NCBI RefSeq assembly: GCF_019355055.1
Contig: NZ_CP048411.1
Coordinates: 2,131,001 to 2,195,000, forward strand
DNA from: Pseudomonas sp. MTM4
GTDB lineage: Bacteria > Pseudomonadota > Gammaproteobacteria > Pseudomonadales > Pseudomonadaceae
DNA: 64,000 nucleotides
Direction of reading: 5' to 3'
The notes under the pieces were generated by a model, which was not told the origin of the DNA, made no database searches, and worked only from the letters and a program-made list of their open reading frames with translations. The position numbers were made by a program, and so were the translations under genes. Below, piece after piece: positions 26,119 to 34,872 of the stretch (positions are counted from its first letter, which is position 1; each line of letters begins with the position of its first letter).

Positions 26119-26809
26119 GGCGATGCTCCTCGGCAGTCATGTCCAGGTAGCGGTCGGCGACCGCCTCGCGTATGGCACGGTCATGGAAGATGCCGATCAG
26201 CGCGGCCCCGGCGGCCTTGGCTTCGGCGATCAACTCCAGCACCACCCGGCAGTTGACCTCGTCGAGCGAGGCGGTTGGTTCGTCCAGCAACAGCACCGGC
26301 CACTGCACCATGAAGCCGCGCGCCAGGTTCACACGCTGCTGCTCACCACCGGAAAAGGTGCCGGGTGCCAATTGCCAGAGCCGCTTGGGGATGTTCAGCC
26401 GGGTCAGCAGGCTTTCCGCTCGGGCCTGAGCTTCCTGCCGGCTCCAGCCTCGCGCCAGCGCCGGTGCCATCACCACTTCAAGGCAAGGCACCCGTGGAAT
26501 CACCCGCAGAAACTGGCTGACATAGCCGAGGCTTTCTCGGCGTACCGACAGCATCTGTCGGGGCTCGGCACCGACCAGCTCCAGTGGTTCGCTGCGATGG
26601 CGCAGGCGGATGCTGCCGGTGGCCAAGTAGTTGCCGTACAGGCAGCGCAACAGGGTGGATTTGCCGGCACCGGAGCGTCCGTGGAGCACCAGGCACTCTC
26701 CAGGGGCCACGGTAAAGCTCACCTCATGCAACACGTCGAGCGTTACGCCGTGCTGCTGGTGAAGGGTGAAGGACTTGCGCAGGTCCCTGACCTCAATCGG
26801 GTTGTTCAT
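26108..26809 (-). CDS. phnL: C-P lyase ABC-type ATPase PhnL
   Basis: The 233-residue protein is an ABC ATPase without a membrane partner. It has Walker A GRSGAGKSTLL, signature FSGGEQQRVNLARG and Walker B LLLDEPTASLD. In E. coli PhnK and PhnL dock on the PhnGHIJ core. It is encoded 67 bp downstream of phnK, the largest gap inside the phnF-phnP run, and overlaps phnM. Confidence 0.95.
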   Translation of the reverse strand: MNNPIEVRDLRKSFTLHQQHGVTLDVLHEVSFTVAPGECLVLHGRSGAGKSTLLRCLYGNYLATGSIRLRHRSEPLELVGAEPRQMLSVRRESLGYVSQFLRVIPRVPCLEVVMAPALARGWSRQEAQARAESLLTRLNIPKRLWQLAPGTFSGGEQQRVNLARGFMVQWPVLLLDEPTASLDEVNCRVVLELIAEAKAAGAALIGIFHDRAIREAVADRYLDMTAEEHRHAC

Positions 26810-26876
26810 GAGCGATCACCGAGAATGGACTGAATAGATAGCGGCGAGATGGTCTGCGATAGCCGATCAACCCCAC

Positions 26877-27689
26877 TCATGGCTGCAACACCGAAGACAC
26901 CAGCAGCTGCGAATAAGGGTGCTGCGGGTCGTCGAGAATCTGGTCAGTGAGGCCGGTTTCCACCACCCGTGAACGGCGCATGACCATCAACCGATCGGCC
27001 AGCAGCCGCGCCACGGCGAGGTCGTGGGTGACGATCACCACCGCCAGGTCCAGCTCATGCACCAGCCCGCGCAACAGGTCGAGCAGACGCGCCTGCACCG
27101 AAACATCGAGACCGCCGGTGGGTTCGTCCATGAACACCAGACGCGGTCCGGAAACCAGGTTGCGGGCGATCTGCAGGCGCTGCTGCATGCCGCCTGAGAA
27201 GGTGCGCGGCAGGTCATCGATGCGCGCCGGGTCGATCTCCACCTGGCTCAGCCAGTCCAGCCCGGCCTGGCGCAACTGACCGTAGTGGCGCTGCCCCTGG
27301 GCCATCAGACGCTCGCCAATGTTGGCGCCGGCCGAAACGCCCATGCGCAGGCCATCGCGCGGATTCTGCTCGACGAAGCCCCATTCGGTGCGCAACAGGC
27401 TGCGACGCTCCGCCTCGCTGGCGGCGTAGAGGTCGAGCCAAGCGCCATCCCGGCCGCGGTAGCTCACCGAACCCCGGTCTGGCGGGCAGCGCCCGGACAG
27501 CAGGCTGAGCAGCGTGGATTTGCCGGAGCCGGACTCACCGACGATCCCCAGTACCTCACCGGGATAGAGATCGAAGTCGACGCCCTGGCAGCCGGTGTCC
27601 GGCCCATACAGGCGAGTCAGCCCGCGTACCGACAGCAATGGCTGGTCGAGGCGGCTGGCAGGTTGTTGCAGATCGAGCGCGGCGTTCAT
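26877..27689 (-). CDS. phnK: C-P lyase ABC-type ATPase PhnK
   Basis: The 270-residue ATPase has Walker [12 protein letters not shown], signature FSGGMQQRLQIARN and Walker B LVFMDEPTGGLD, and resembles the oligopeptide-importer type of nucleotide-binding domain. PhnK binds the PhnJ face of the C-P lyase core. The ATG at 27689 overlaps the phnJ stop (ATGA), which sets the start; the longer upstream frame is phnJ in another frame. Confidence 0.95.
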   Translation of the reverse strand: MNAALDLQQPASRLDQPLLSVRGLTRLYGPDTGCQGVDFDLYPGEVLGIVGESGSGKSTLLSLLSGRCPPDRGSVSYRGRDGAWLDLYAASEAERRSLLRTEWGFVEQNPRDGLRMGVSAGANIGERLMAQGQRHYGQLRQAGLDWLSQVEIDPARIDDLPRTFSGGMQQRLQIARNLVSGPRLVFMDEPTGGLDVSVQARLLDLLRGLVHELDLAVVIVTHDLAVARLLADRLMVMRRSRVVETGLTDQILDDPQHPYSQLLVSSVLQP

Positions 27690-28567
27690 TCGGCGGCCTC
27701 CTGGGCGTCGCGGCGTTGCGTGCAGTAGTCGGTATCGGAGCAGACGAAGCGCTTGGTGCCGGCGTCGTCGACGATGAGCTCGTCGAGGTAGGAGCTGTCG
27801 CTGCCGCAGAAAGCGCAACAGTGATCCCACGCCTGGATCGCGAAGGGGTGATCCTCGAAATCCAGGCTGCGCACGTCGGTGTACGGCGGCAGCGCATAAA
27901 GGCGCTTCTCGCGGCCGGCACCGAACAGCATCAGCGCCGGGCTCATGTCCAGTTTCGGATTGTCGAATTTGGGAATCGGCGAGGGATCCATCACGTAGCG
28001 ACCGTCCACCGTCACCGGATAGGCGTAGCTGGTGGCGATATGGCCGAAGGTGGCGATGTCCTCGTAGAGCTTGACGTGCATGACCCCGTAGTCCTCCAGG
28101 GCGTGCATGGTCCGCGTCTCGCTTTCCGAGGGTTCGATGAAGCGCAGCGGCTCCGGGATTGGCACCTGGAAGACCATGATCTGGTCGTTGCGCAGCGGCG
28201 TTTCCGGGATTCGGTGGCGGGTCTGAATCAGCGTTGCTTCCGGCGTGCGGGTGGTGGTGGCGACGCCCGCCGTGCGTGCAAAGAAGCGGCGGATCGACAC
28301 CGCGTTCGTGGTGTCGTCGGCGCCTTGGTCGATCACCTTGAGCACGTCCTCGGCGCCGAGGATGGCGGCAGTCAGCTGCATGCCGCCGGTACCCCAGCCG
28401 TAGGGCAGCGGCATTTCGCGACCACCGAAGGGCACTTGGTAACCCGGAATCGCCACGGCCTTGAGCAGGCCACGGCGGATCATGCGTTTGGTCTGTTCGT
28501 CGAGATAGGCGAAGTTGTAGCCCTGTTCCGTCGCGCCGGGCTGACGTTCAGTGACAGTCATGTTCAT
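27686..28567 (-). CDS. phnJ: C-P lyase radical SAM subunit PhnJ
   Basis: The 293-residue catalytic subunit cleaves the carbon-phosphorus bond of ribosyl phosphonate phosphate by radical SAM chemistry. The unusual cluster motif C-x2-C-x21-C-x5-C is present and intact (C251, C254, C276, C282). A GWGTGGMQLTAAILG stretch typical of PhnJ lies near residues 58-72. The start at 28567 overlaps the end of phnI (ATGA). The intact motif indicates a working lyase. Confidence 0.97.
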   Translation of the reverse strand: MNMTVTERQPGATEQGYNFAYLDEQTKRMIRRGLLKAVAIPGYQVPFGGREMPLPYGWGTGGMQLTAAILGAEDVLKVIDQGADDTTNAVSIRRFFARTAGVATTTRTPEATLIQTRHRIPETPLRNDQIMVFQVPIPEPLRFIEPSESETRTMHALEDYGVMHVKLYEDIATFGHIATSYAYPVTVDGRYVMDPSPIPKFDNPKLDMSPALMLFGAGREKRLYALPPYTDVRSLDFEDHPFAIQAWDHCCAFCGSDSSYLDELIVDDAGTKRFVCSDTDYCTQRRDAQEAAE

Positions 28568-29676
28568 GCGCGGCGCTCCTCGGCGTTGGCTTCGGGCTGG
28601 GCCGTAACGGTCTCCTCGACCGGTGCACGGCGCAGCTTGCGAATCAGCTCCAGTTCGGACTGGAAGTCGACGTAATGGGGCAGCTTGAGGTGCGAAACGA
28701 AGCCACCGGCCTCGACGTTGTCGCAGTGCATCAGGACGAACTCTTCCTGCTGCGCCGGGCCCTGCACCGTCTCGCCGTACTCGGCGCCACGCAGCGCGCG
28801 GTCGACCAGGGCCATGCCCATCGCCTTGCGTTCGGCGTAACCGAAGGCCAGCCCGTAGCCGCGGGTGAACTGCGGGTTGACGCCCTGCCCGCCGACGAAC
28901 TGGTTGACCATCTCGCACTCGGTCACTTCGATGTCCCCCAGCGGTACGGCGAAGCCCAGCTCCGGCGGCTCCATCCAGACCTCAACCTGACCGATACGGA
29001 TTTCACCGGCGAAGGGATGATTACGGCCATAGCCGCGCTGAGTCGAATAGCCCAGCGCCAGCAGAAAGCCCTCATCGCCTCGGGCCAGCGCTTGCAGCCG
29101 TTGGGCGCGATCGCTGGGGAATTCCAGAGGCTCGCGGGTGATATCCGGCACGGCCTGATCGCCGCCGCGCTCGGGTTTCATCAAGCCTTCCTTGGCGAGC
29201 AGGTCGAGCACTCGCGGGCAGGCTGCCAGCGTCGCTTGCGGGTCGCTCTCCGGGCCGGGATGTTCGCCTTCGGCCAGTAGGCTGAAGTCGAGCAGACGAT
29301 GGCTGTAGTCGAAGGTCGGGCCGAGCAGCTGGCCACCCGGCAGATCCTTGAAGGTCGCCGAGATGCGGCGGTTCGGGCGCATCTCAGCGGTTTCCAGCGG
29401 CACGCTGTTGCCAAAGCGCGGCAGCGTGGTGCGATAGGCGCGCAGCAGGAAGATCGCTTCGAGCAGATCGCCAGCCGCCTGTTTGATCGCCAGCGCAGCC
29501 AGTTCCTCATCGAACAGCGAGCCTTCGGCCATGACCCGCGCCACCGCCAAGGGCAGTTGCTGGCGAATCTGGTTGACGCTCAATTCGGGCAAGGCGGTGT
29601 CGCCGCGGCGCTTTTTCGCCAGCAGGCGGTGAGCATTGTCGATGGCCTGTTCGCCACCTTTGACGGCTACATACAT
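28564..29676 (-). CDS. phnI: C-P lyase core subunit PhnI
   Basis: The 370-residue nucleosidase-like subunit couples the phosphonate to ribose (with PhnG, PhnH and PhnL) in the first committed step. The N-terminus MYVAVKGGEQAIDNAHRLL is the PhnI signature. It abuts phnH with a 1-bp overlap and overlaps phnJ by 4 bp, so the core genes are translationally coupled. Confidence 0.96.
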   Translation of the reverse strand: MYVAVKGGEQAIDNAHRLLAKKRRGDTALPELSVNQIRQQLPLAVARVMAEGSLFDEELAALAIKQAAGDLLEAIFLLRAYRTTLPRFGNSVPLETAEMRPNRRISATFKDLPGGQLLGPTFDYSHRLLDFSLLAEGEHPGPESDPQATLAACPRVLDLLAKEGLMKPERGGDQAVPDITREPLEFPSDRAQRLQALARGDEGFLLALGYSTQRGYGRNHPFAGEIRIGQVEVWMEPPELGFAVPLGDIEVTECEMVNQFVGGQGVNPQFTRGYGLAFGYAERKAMGMALVDRALRGAEYGETVQGPAQQEEFVLMHCDNVEAGGFVSHLKLPHYVDFQSELELIRKLRRAPVEETVTAQPEANAEERRA

Positions 29677-30275
29677 CAGGCGACCTCCTCTATCGATGGC
29701 GCGATGCGGGTGCTGCGGGGCAAGCCGAGCACGGTCTGGTCGGCGGCGAAGAACAGGTCCAGCCCGCGGGGGAAATCATTGCGGGCGGCGCGCTGCTGCC
29801 AGAACGCGGCCGGCACCGGCAGGCTCACCTCGCGCTGGCCGAGAATGCCGGGGCCGCTCCAGCTCAACGTCGAGCCACTGTCGAGGCCATCGAGCTGGAC
29901 CAGCAGCGTGCAGGACTGGTCGGGGAAACGTTCGCTACCCGTGCAGAAACCGGACAGGTCATCCAGCGCCTGCGCGTCGAGCAATGCGAACTCGGCCGTT
30001 TCGCGCTCAGCAACGATCGGGCACCCACAATGAAATGCCAGGTTGGTGCGCACCGTCGGCGTATCGAAGGCGGGCGCCAGCCACAACCGCGTCTCGCCAT
30101 CGAGCAGGCTCAGGCACAAGGCGTAAGTCGCCGACGCCAGCGGATCGAGGGCCGGAACAGCAATCAGCGGCTGCGCCAGGCCGGGCTCGGCGAGGGCCTT
30201 GAGCGCGGCGCGGAAAATACGCTGGCTGTCCAGCACCTGATCATCGAGTGCCGCGTGCAACAGGTTTGCGCTCAT
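29676..30275 (-). CDS. phnH: C-P lyase core subunit PhnH
   Basis: The 199-residue protein matches PhnH: a QRIFRAALKALAEPG segment near the N-terminus, DGETRLWL, and a C-terminal PRSTRI region. PhnH is a non-catalytic component of the PhnGHIJ complex with a PLP-transferase-like fold lacking the cofactor. It shares one base with phnG and one with phnI. Confidence 0.95.
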   Translation of the reverse strand: MSANLLHAALDDQVLDSQRIFRAALKALAEPGLAQPLIAVPALDPLASATYALCLSLLDGETRLWLAPAFDTPTVRTNLAFHCGCPIVAERETAEFALLDAQALDDLSGFCTGSERFPDQSCTLLVQLDGLDSGSTLSWSGPGILGQREVSLPVPAAFWQQRAARNDFPRGLDLFFAADQTVLGLPRSTRIAPSIEEVA

Positions 30276-30727
30276 CAGTCCTCTCCTCTCACCAGGGTGA
30301 AGAATTCCACTTTGCTGCTGGCCGTCTCGGCGTCCTGCGCGGCGCGGCGGGTTGCCTGTGCAGCCGCCAGCGGTGCGATCAGTTGCTGCTGCCAGCGCGC
30401 CTGATCGCGCCCCTGCAAATGCGCGTCGGCCAGCGCGGCCAGTTCGGCGTGACGCTTGTCGCGCCCGGCCACGTAGCTGTAACCGGTGCGGCCGTCGCCC
30501 AGACGCACGACGCAGCGGGTCACACTCATCTCGCCCAGGTTGAACGCGGCGCCAGTGCCGCCCATGCGACCGCGGACCAGGGTCATGCCGATCTCCGGCG
30601 CCCGCACCATTTGGTACTCGATGTCCTTGAGTGCAGCCTCGTAGCGCGTCAGCTCATCACCGGCACGGGCAAGCACGCCCATCCAGCGCTGGCGAGTGGC
30701 TATTTCTGGGGTCATGCGCGTCTCCAT
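30275..30727 (-). CDS. phnG: C-P lyase core subunit PhnG
   Basis: The 150-residue protein begins with a RQRWMGVLARA stretch and has VRGRMGGTGAAFNLGEMSVTRC, both typical of PhnG. It forms the core complex with PhnH, PhnI and PhnJ. The ATG overlaps the phnF stop (TGATG). An in-frame second Met (residue 5) is possible but the coupled start is preferred. Confidence 0.95.
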   Translation of the reverse strand: METRMTPEIATRQRWMGVLARAGDELTRYEAALKDIEYQMVRAPEIGMTLVRGRMGGTGAAFNLGEMSVTRCVVRLGDGRTGYSYVAGRDKRHAELAALADAHLQGRDQARWQQQLIAPLAAAQATRRAAQDAETASSKVEFFTLVRGED

Positions 30728-31431
30728 CAGGTAGCGACCTGGTACTGGAAGCGGTCGGCTCGGCTGGTCGATAACGACAGCTCCACCGGCCGCCCGGCCA
30801 GGTCATGGGAAAGGGTGAGTACGGTCAGCAGCGGCGCATGGCGCGGCATCAGCAATTGGTCGGCCTCATTGGGCGTGGGCAGCCGTGCGCCAATCAAGCT
30901 AAAGGCGCGGCTCAGCGGCAGTTCGCGCTCGGCCAAGTAATGGCGCAGCGAGCCGCCGTTGTATTCGGCCAGTAGCGACTGGCGGCTGGCACAGAAACGG
31001 TGGCGAATCAGACTCACCGGCTGCTCGTCGAGCAGACGCAGGGTGTGCAGCTCCAGCAGCGACGCGCCTTCGTCCAACTTGAGGTGTTCGGTTTCTTCGA
31101 CGGTGGCCGGACGCAGTTGGCGCTGCAGCAGGCGAGCCTGGACGCCGAGCCCCTGCGCCGACAACGACTCGCTGTAAGCGCTGCCCGCCGCCAGCGGGTA
31201 GATCAACGGCCGCTCCAGTACCCGTGTGCTTCTGCCCTGCTGGCGCAGCACCCGGCCCTCGCTGACCAGTTCGTCGATGGCGCGGCGCAGCGTGTGTCGA
31301 TTCACCGCGAAACGTGTCGCCAGCTGAACCTCGCCGGGCAGCTGGTCGCCCGGCTGCAGATGACGCAATTCATCGCGCAGCTGGGCGGCCAGTTGCAGGT
31401 ATCGCGGCTGCGGTTGTCTAGACATGTGCAT
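30727..31431 (-). CDS. phnF: GntR/HutC-family regulator of phosphonate genes
   Basis: The 234-residue protein has a GntR winged HTH (about 10-75; GDQLPGEVQLATRFAVNRHTLRRAI) and a UTRA ligand domain (about 95-230). PhnF is thought to repress phn genes in response to a pathway ligand. It lies 35 bp after phnE and overlaps phnG, so it is inside the operon as in E. coli. The start is 31431 (MHMSRQ) or 31425 (MSRQ); no good ribosome site is visible for either. Confidence 0.92.
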   Translation of the reverse strand: MHMSRQPQPRYLQLAAQLRDELRHLQPGDQLPGEVQLATRFAVNRHTLRRAIDELVSEGRVLRQQGRSTRVLERPLIYPLAAGSAYSESLSAQGLGVQARLLQRQLRPATVEETEHLKLDEGASLLELHTLRLLDEQPVSLIRHRFCASRQSLLAEYNGGSLRHYLAERELPLSRAFSLIGARLPTPNEADQLLMPRHAPLLTVLTLSHDLAGRPVELSLSTSRADRFQYQVAT

Positions 31432-31466
31432 GGCTAAAAAAAGACGCGCGCGGCGTCCCTCTCCGG

Positions 31467-32261
31467 TCAGATGAACAATTTGCGCAAGCGCTGGGAAACG
31501 ATGTCGATCACGCTCACCACCGCCACGATGACGATCAGCAAGGCGCAGGTCTGGCCGAACTGGAAGCCGCGAATGGCTTCCCAGAGGATCACCCCGATGC
31601 CGCCGGCACCGACCATCCCCACCACTGTTGCCGAGCGCACGTTGGATTCGAAGCGATACAGCGCGTAGGAAATCCACAGCGGCAGCACCTGCGGAATGAC
31701 GCCGAAGATGACTTCCTGCAGGGCGCTGGCGCCAGTGGCCCGCACACCCTCTACCGGGCCCGGCTCGATGGCCTCCACCGCTTCGGCAAAGAGCTTGGCG
31801 AGCACGCCGGTGGTGCCGACGAACAGCGCCAGCACACCAGCGAACGGCCCGAGACCAACCGCGACGACGAAGAGCATGGCGAAGACCATTTCATTGATCG
31901 AACGGCAGGCGTCCATCACGCGCCGGACCGGCTGATAGACCCACCAGGGCACGATGTTCTCGGCGCAGAGAATGCCCAGCGGGATCGCGCAGAGGATCGC
32001 CAGCACCGTGCCCCAGAGGGCGATCTGCACGGTGACGATCATCTCCGTCAGGTACAGCTCCCAGTTGCTGAAGTCCGGCGGAAAGAAGTCAGCGGCGAAG
32101 GTCGCCATATTGCCGCCGTCGCGGATCAGCGCCAGCGGATTCATTTCGGCGCCTTGCCAGGACCAGCCCAGCACTGCCAGGAACAGCCCCCAGCCAATCA
32201 GCTTGAACCACGAGCGTTTCTGCGGTGCAGCAACGGCGGTATGTGCGGTAAGAGAAGTCAT
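31467..32261 (-). CDS. phnE: Phosphonate ABC transporter permease
   Basis: The 264-residue inner-membrane permease has about 6 hydrophobic segments and the EAA-type cytoplasmic loop ([35 protein letters not shown], about residues 150-185). The ATG at 32261 has a CGGAG site and gives a typical N-terminus, unlike the longer frame. Only one permease gene is present, so it should act as a homodimer with PhnC and PhnD. Confidence 0.95.
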   Translation of the reverse strand: MTSLTAHTAVAAPQKRSWFKLIGWGLFLAVLGWSWQGAEMNPLALIRDGGNMATFAADFFPPDFSNWELYLTEMIVTVQIALWGTVLAILCAIPLGILCAENIVPWWVYQPVRRVMDACRSINEMVFAMLFVVAVGLGPFAGVLALFVGTTGVLAKLFAEAVEAIEPGPVEGVRATGASALQEVIFGVIPQVLPLWISYALYRFESNVRSATVVGMVGAGGIGVILWEAIRGFQFGQTCALLIVIVAVVSVIDIVSQRLRKLFI

Positions 32262-32312
32262 GGTTGCTCCGGCAAACAGAAGTCGGCCGCCGTTCACGCG
32301 GCGGCCAGCGGA

Positions 32313-33323
32313 TCAGCCCGCCGTGGCGGCTGCGGTTTTCTGCTCGATCTCAGCCATGCGCTGCTCAAGCGCCGCAAGCTGGGCGTCCAGCTCCTTTAGT
32401 TGAGCCTGCTTGTCGCTTTCGTCGAGCTTGCTGTTGTTGGCAACTTCGCTGCGCTGCTTGAACAGCTCCAACTGGCGAATCGGTAGCAGCTGATCGTCAT
32501 CGGAGGCGCGGAACTTGCCCCACTGCAGGTCAGCCAACACGTCCTTCTCGCCGGGCTTGTCACCGTAGGTCATGAAGAATTCGCGGATGCCGGCCTTGGT
32601 CGCTTCCGGCAGATTCTTGCGCCAGACCATGGGATCGGCAGGGATCAACGGCGAGGTCCAGATGACCTTGAGCTGAGCGGCCTTCTCCGGCGCGGTCAAT
32701 TCCAGGCGCTCCATGCCTTCGTTGTTGAAGGTGCCAACGTCGACCTGCTTGTTGGCCACCGACAGGGCGTTCACTTCGTGGCTGCCGTTGAGCGAGCGCT
32801 TGAAGATCTTGTTGGCGTCCACCTTGTTCTTGGCAAAGACGTAATAGCCCGGCACCAGATAGCCCGAGGTGGAGTTCGGATCGCCGTTGGCGAAGGTCAG
32901 GTTGGCGGCGTCCTTGAGCATGTCGTCGACGGAGTCGATGGGGCTGCCCTTGTGCGCTACCAGCAGGCTGTAATAGCCCTGAGCGCCATTGGAGGCGACG
33001 GTTTGAGCGAAGATCTCGCCGCCGGCGCGGTCCACGGCTTCCATTGCGGACTTGTTGCCGTACCAGGCCAGATCGACCTTATCGAAGCGCATGCCCTGGA
33101 TGATGCCGGCGTAATCCGGTGCGAAGAACGCGTTGATCTTCATCCCGGTGCGCTCGCTCATGGCGGCGAGGAACGGGTCCCAGACAGCTCGCAGATTCTG
33201 CGACGACTCGGTGGAAATGATGCCGAAGTTCAGTTCCTTGCCATCATCCGCGTGGGCGCCGCCCAGCAGCGAGCCGGTCAGCAAGGCAGAGGCGGCAAGG
33301 ACGCGGCCAATACGATTGAACAT
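32313..33323 (-). CDS. phnD: Phosphonate ABC transporter substrate-binding protein
   Basis: The 336-residue periplasmic protein has a signal peptide (about 1-24, MFNRIGRVLAAS...AHA), then a two-lobed binding domain with NFGIISTESSQNL, FFAPDYAGIIQGMRFDKVDLAWYG and a PNSTSGYLVPGYY phosphonate-binding loop. The last ~50 residues are strongly helical and charged (DKQAQLKELDAQLAALEQRM), as in E. coli PhnD, whose length (338) is nearly identical. The ATG at 33323 follows AGGAGC. Confidence 0.95.
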   Translation of the reverse strand: MFNRIGRVLAASALLTGSLLGGAHADDGKELNFGIISTESSQNLRAVWDPFLAAMSERTGMKINAFFAPDYAGIIQGMRFDKVDLAWYGNKSAMEAVDRAGGEIFAQTVASNGAQGYYSLLVAHKGSPIDSVDDMLKDAANLTFANGDPNSTSGYLVPGYYVFAKNKVDANKIFKRSLNGSHEVNALSVANKQVDVGTFNNEGMERLELTAPEKAAQLKVIWTSPLIPADPMVWRKNLPEATKAGIREFFMTYGDKPGEKDVLADLQWGKFRASDDDQLLPIRQLELFKQRSEVANNSKLDESDKQAQLKELDAQLAALEQRMAEIEQKTAAATAG

Positions 33324-33387
33324 GGAAAAGCTCCTGTCAGAGATAGACGCTTTGGTTGGCATGACGTGGGATCAAGGGAAGTGGTGC

Positions 33388-34233
33388 TCAGGCCTTGGCC
33401 AGGCTCAGCGTGCGGAGCTGTGCAGGCGCCGCTGCGGCAGGCGAGCGGGCCTGATCGGAAAACAGAAGATTGGCGTCTAGATCAGCGCCGTAGAGATCGT
33501 TGAGAAAGCGGCCATCGAGGTCGGCACAAGCGCCGTCGTAATGGATGCGGCCATCCTTGAGTGCCACCGCTCGGCGGCAGTAACGCAGCGCGTAATCAAC
33601 TTGATGCAAGGTCACCACCACGGTTTTGCCGTCGCGTCGGTTGATGTCAGCCAGGATGTCCATGACCTTGCGAGCGGATTCAGGGTCGAGCGAGGCGATC
33701 GGCTCGTCCGCCAGGATCACCTCGGCCTGCTGAGTCAGCGCCCGGGCGATGGCGACCCGCTGCTGCTGACCGCCAGAGAGTGTGGAAGCGCGCTGCTCGG
33801 CACGATGTGCTAGCCCCACACGCTCCAGCGCCGCCAGCGCCTGCTGCTTCTGCTCGGCGGTGAACATGCCCAGAGAGCCGCGCCAGCGCGGCATGCGGCC
33901 AAGAAAGCCCAGCAGCACGTTGTCCAGCACGCTGAGGCGGCTGACCAAGTTGAACTGTTGGAAGATGTAGCCGATGTCCGCGCGCAACCGCCTCACGTCG
34001 GCGTTCAGGCGTCCCGCCGACTGCACTTCACGACCGAGCACCTGGATGTTGCCACCACTGCGATCACAGCAGGCCAGGCCGGCGATGTGCCGCAGCAGTG
34101 TGGACTTGCCGGAACCGGACGCGCCGATCAGCGCCACCATCTCGCCCGGCTGCACGGACAGCGCCAGATCATGCAGGGCACGCTTGCCTGCGAAAGTCTT
34201 GTTCAGACTGTCGACACGGATAACTGCACTCAT
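33388..34233 (-). CDS. phnC: Phosphonate ABC transporter ATPase
   Basis: The 281-residue ATPase has Walker [13 protein letters not shown]-loop YIFQQFNLV, signature [15 protein letters not shown] and Walker [12 protein letters not shown]. It powers PhnDE uptake of alkylphosphonates. It is the first gene of the operon. Its GAGGGAG Shine-Dalgarno overlaps the 3' arm of a leader inverted repeat, and a Pho box lies 90-118 bp upstream. The C-terminal extension after DLDANLLF is Ala-rich and not part of the ABC fold. Confidence 0.95.
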   Translation of the reverse strand: MSAVIRVDSLNKTFAGKRALHDLALSVQPGEMVALIGASGSGKSTLLRHIAGLACCDRSGGNIQVLGREVQSAGRLNADVRRLRADIGYIFQQFNLVSRLSVLDNVLLGFLGRMPRWRGSLGMFTAEQKQQALAALERVGLAHRAEQRASTLSGGQQQRVAIARALTQQAEVILADEPIASLDPESARKVMDILADINRRDGKTVVVTLHQVDYALRYCRRAVALKDGRIHYDGACADLDGRFLNDLYGADLDANLLFSDQARSPAAAAPAQLRTLSLAKA

Positions 34234-34243
34234 GGACCGTCTC

Positions 34244-34291
34244 CCTCATCGAGAACGACGGCAGCCCCTTGTTGGCCGCCGTCTGATGAGG
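34244..34291 (-). other. Leader inverted repeat overlapping the phnC Shine-Dalgarno
   Basis: Read on the minus strand: CCTCATC, one base, GACGGC, a 15-nt loop, GCCGTC, six bases, GATGAGG. Both stem parts pair perfectly. The last arm runs into GAGGGAG, the ribosome site of phnC. The hairpin would lie between the Pho-box promoter and the first gene. Confidence 0.6.
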
Positions 34292-34322
34292 CATGACCTT
34301 AGGGCCGGCTAATGTCGCTTCG

Positions 34323-34351
34323 GTGAACGGTCTATGACGGTTTGATGACTT
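34323..34351 (-). promoter_or_regulatory. Pho box of the phn operon
   Basis: On the minus strand AAGTCAT, CCGTCAT and CGTTCAC occur at exact 11-nt spacing, the pattern of PhoB direct repeats (CTGTCAT-N4-CTGTCAT). It lies 90-118 bp upstream of phnC, so phosphate starvation should induce the operon. Confidence 0.75.
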
Positions 34352-34438
34352 GTCTAAACAGGCGAGACGGGCTTCGGAACTCGCCTGCCGAAGCACGCCG
34401 TCTAGCCCGCGGCGCGGCGTCGACTGGCCGTTCGCCGC

Positions 34439-34849
34439 CTATTTCGGGATGCCATTCACCTGATCGCCGATACCAGCCCGGTGCTGACTAAACCAACCCT
34501 GATTGACCTCAAGCGCATAACGCGCCGGCTCGCGCGAGCAGCGGATCGCTGTGCTCAACGGCTCCAGATCGATCACATCGACGATGCGCCCCTGCTCATC
34601 CATAAAGGCAGCCGTCAGCGGCAGCGGCGTGTTCTTCATCCACAGGCAGTGACGGCGAAAGTCGTCGAAGCGAAACAGCATGCCGCGGTTTGCCGCCAGC
34701 TCGGTGCGCTCCATCAGACCGCGTTCGCGCTCGGCTGCTGAACGGGCGTATTCGGCCTGAAGCCGTGCATCGCCCACACGCAGATCGAGTAGAGGTTCGG
34801 CGCTGGCAAACGAGGGCAGCAGCATCAACGACAGCAAGGCGGCACGCAT
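34439..34849 (-). CDS. DUF192 family exported protein
   Basis: The 136-residue protein has a signal peptide (about 1-17, ending SFASA) and a DUF192 domain with the family's RERGLMERTELAANRGMLF and HCLWMKNTPLPLTAAFMD stretches. Its function is unknown. The start may be 34849, which has a GGAG site, or the TGATG-coupled ATG at 34873 that overlaps the end of the antiporter gene and adds eight residues. It is probably co-transcribed with that antiporter gene. Confidence 0.88.
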   Translation of the reverse strand: MRAALLSLMLLPSFASAEPLLDLRVGDARLQAEYARSAAERERGLMERTELAANRGMLFRFDDFRRHCLWMKNTPLPLTAAFMDEQGRIVDVIDLEPLSTAIRCSREPARYALEVNQGWFSQHRAGIGDQVNGIPK

Positions 34850-34872
34850 ATGAATGGCTCCAGGCAGGTTCA

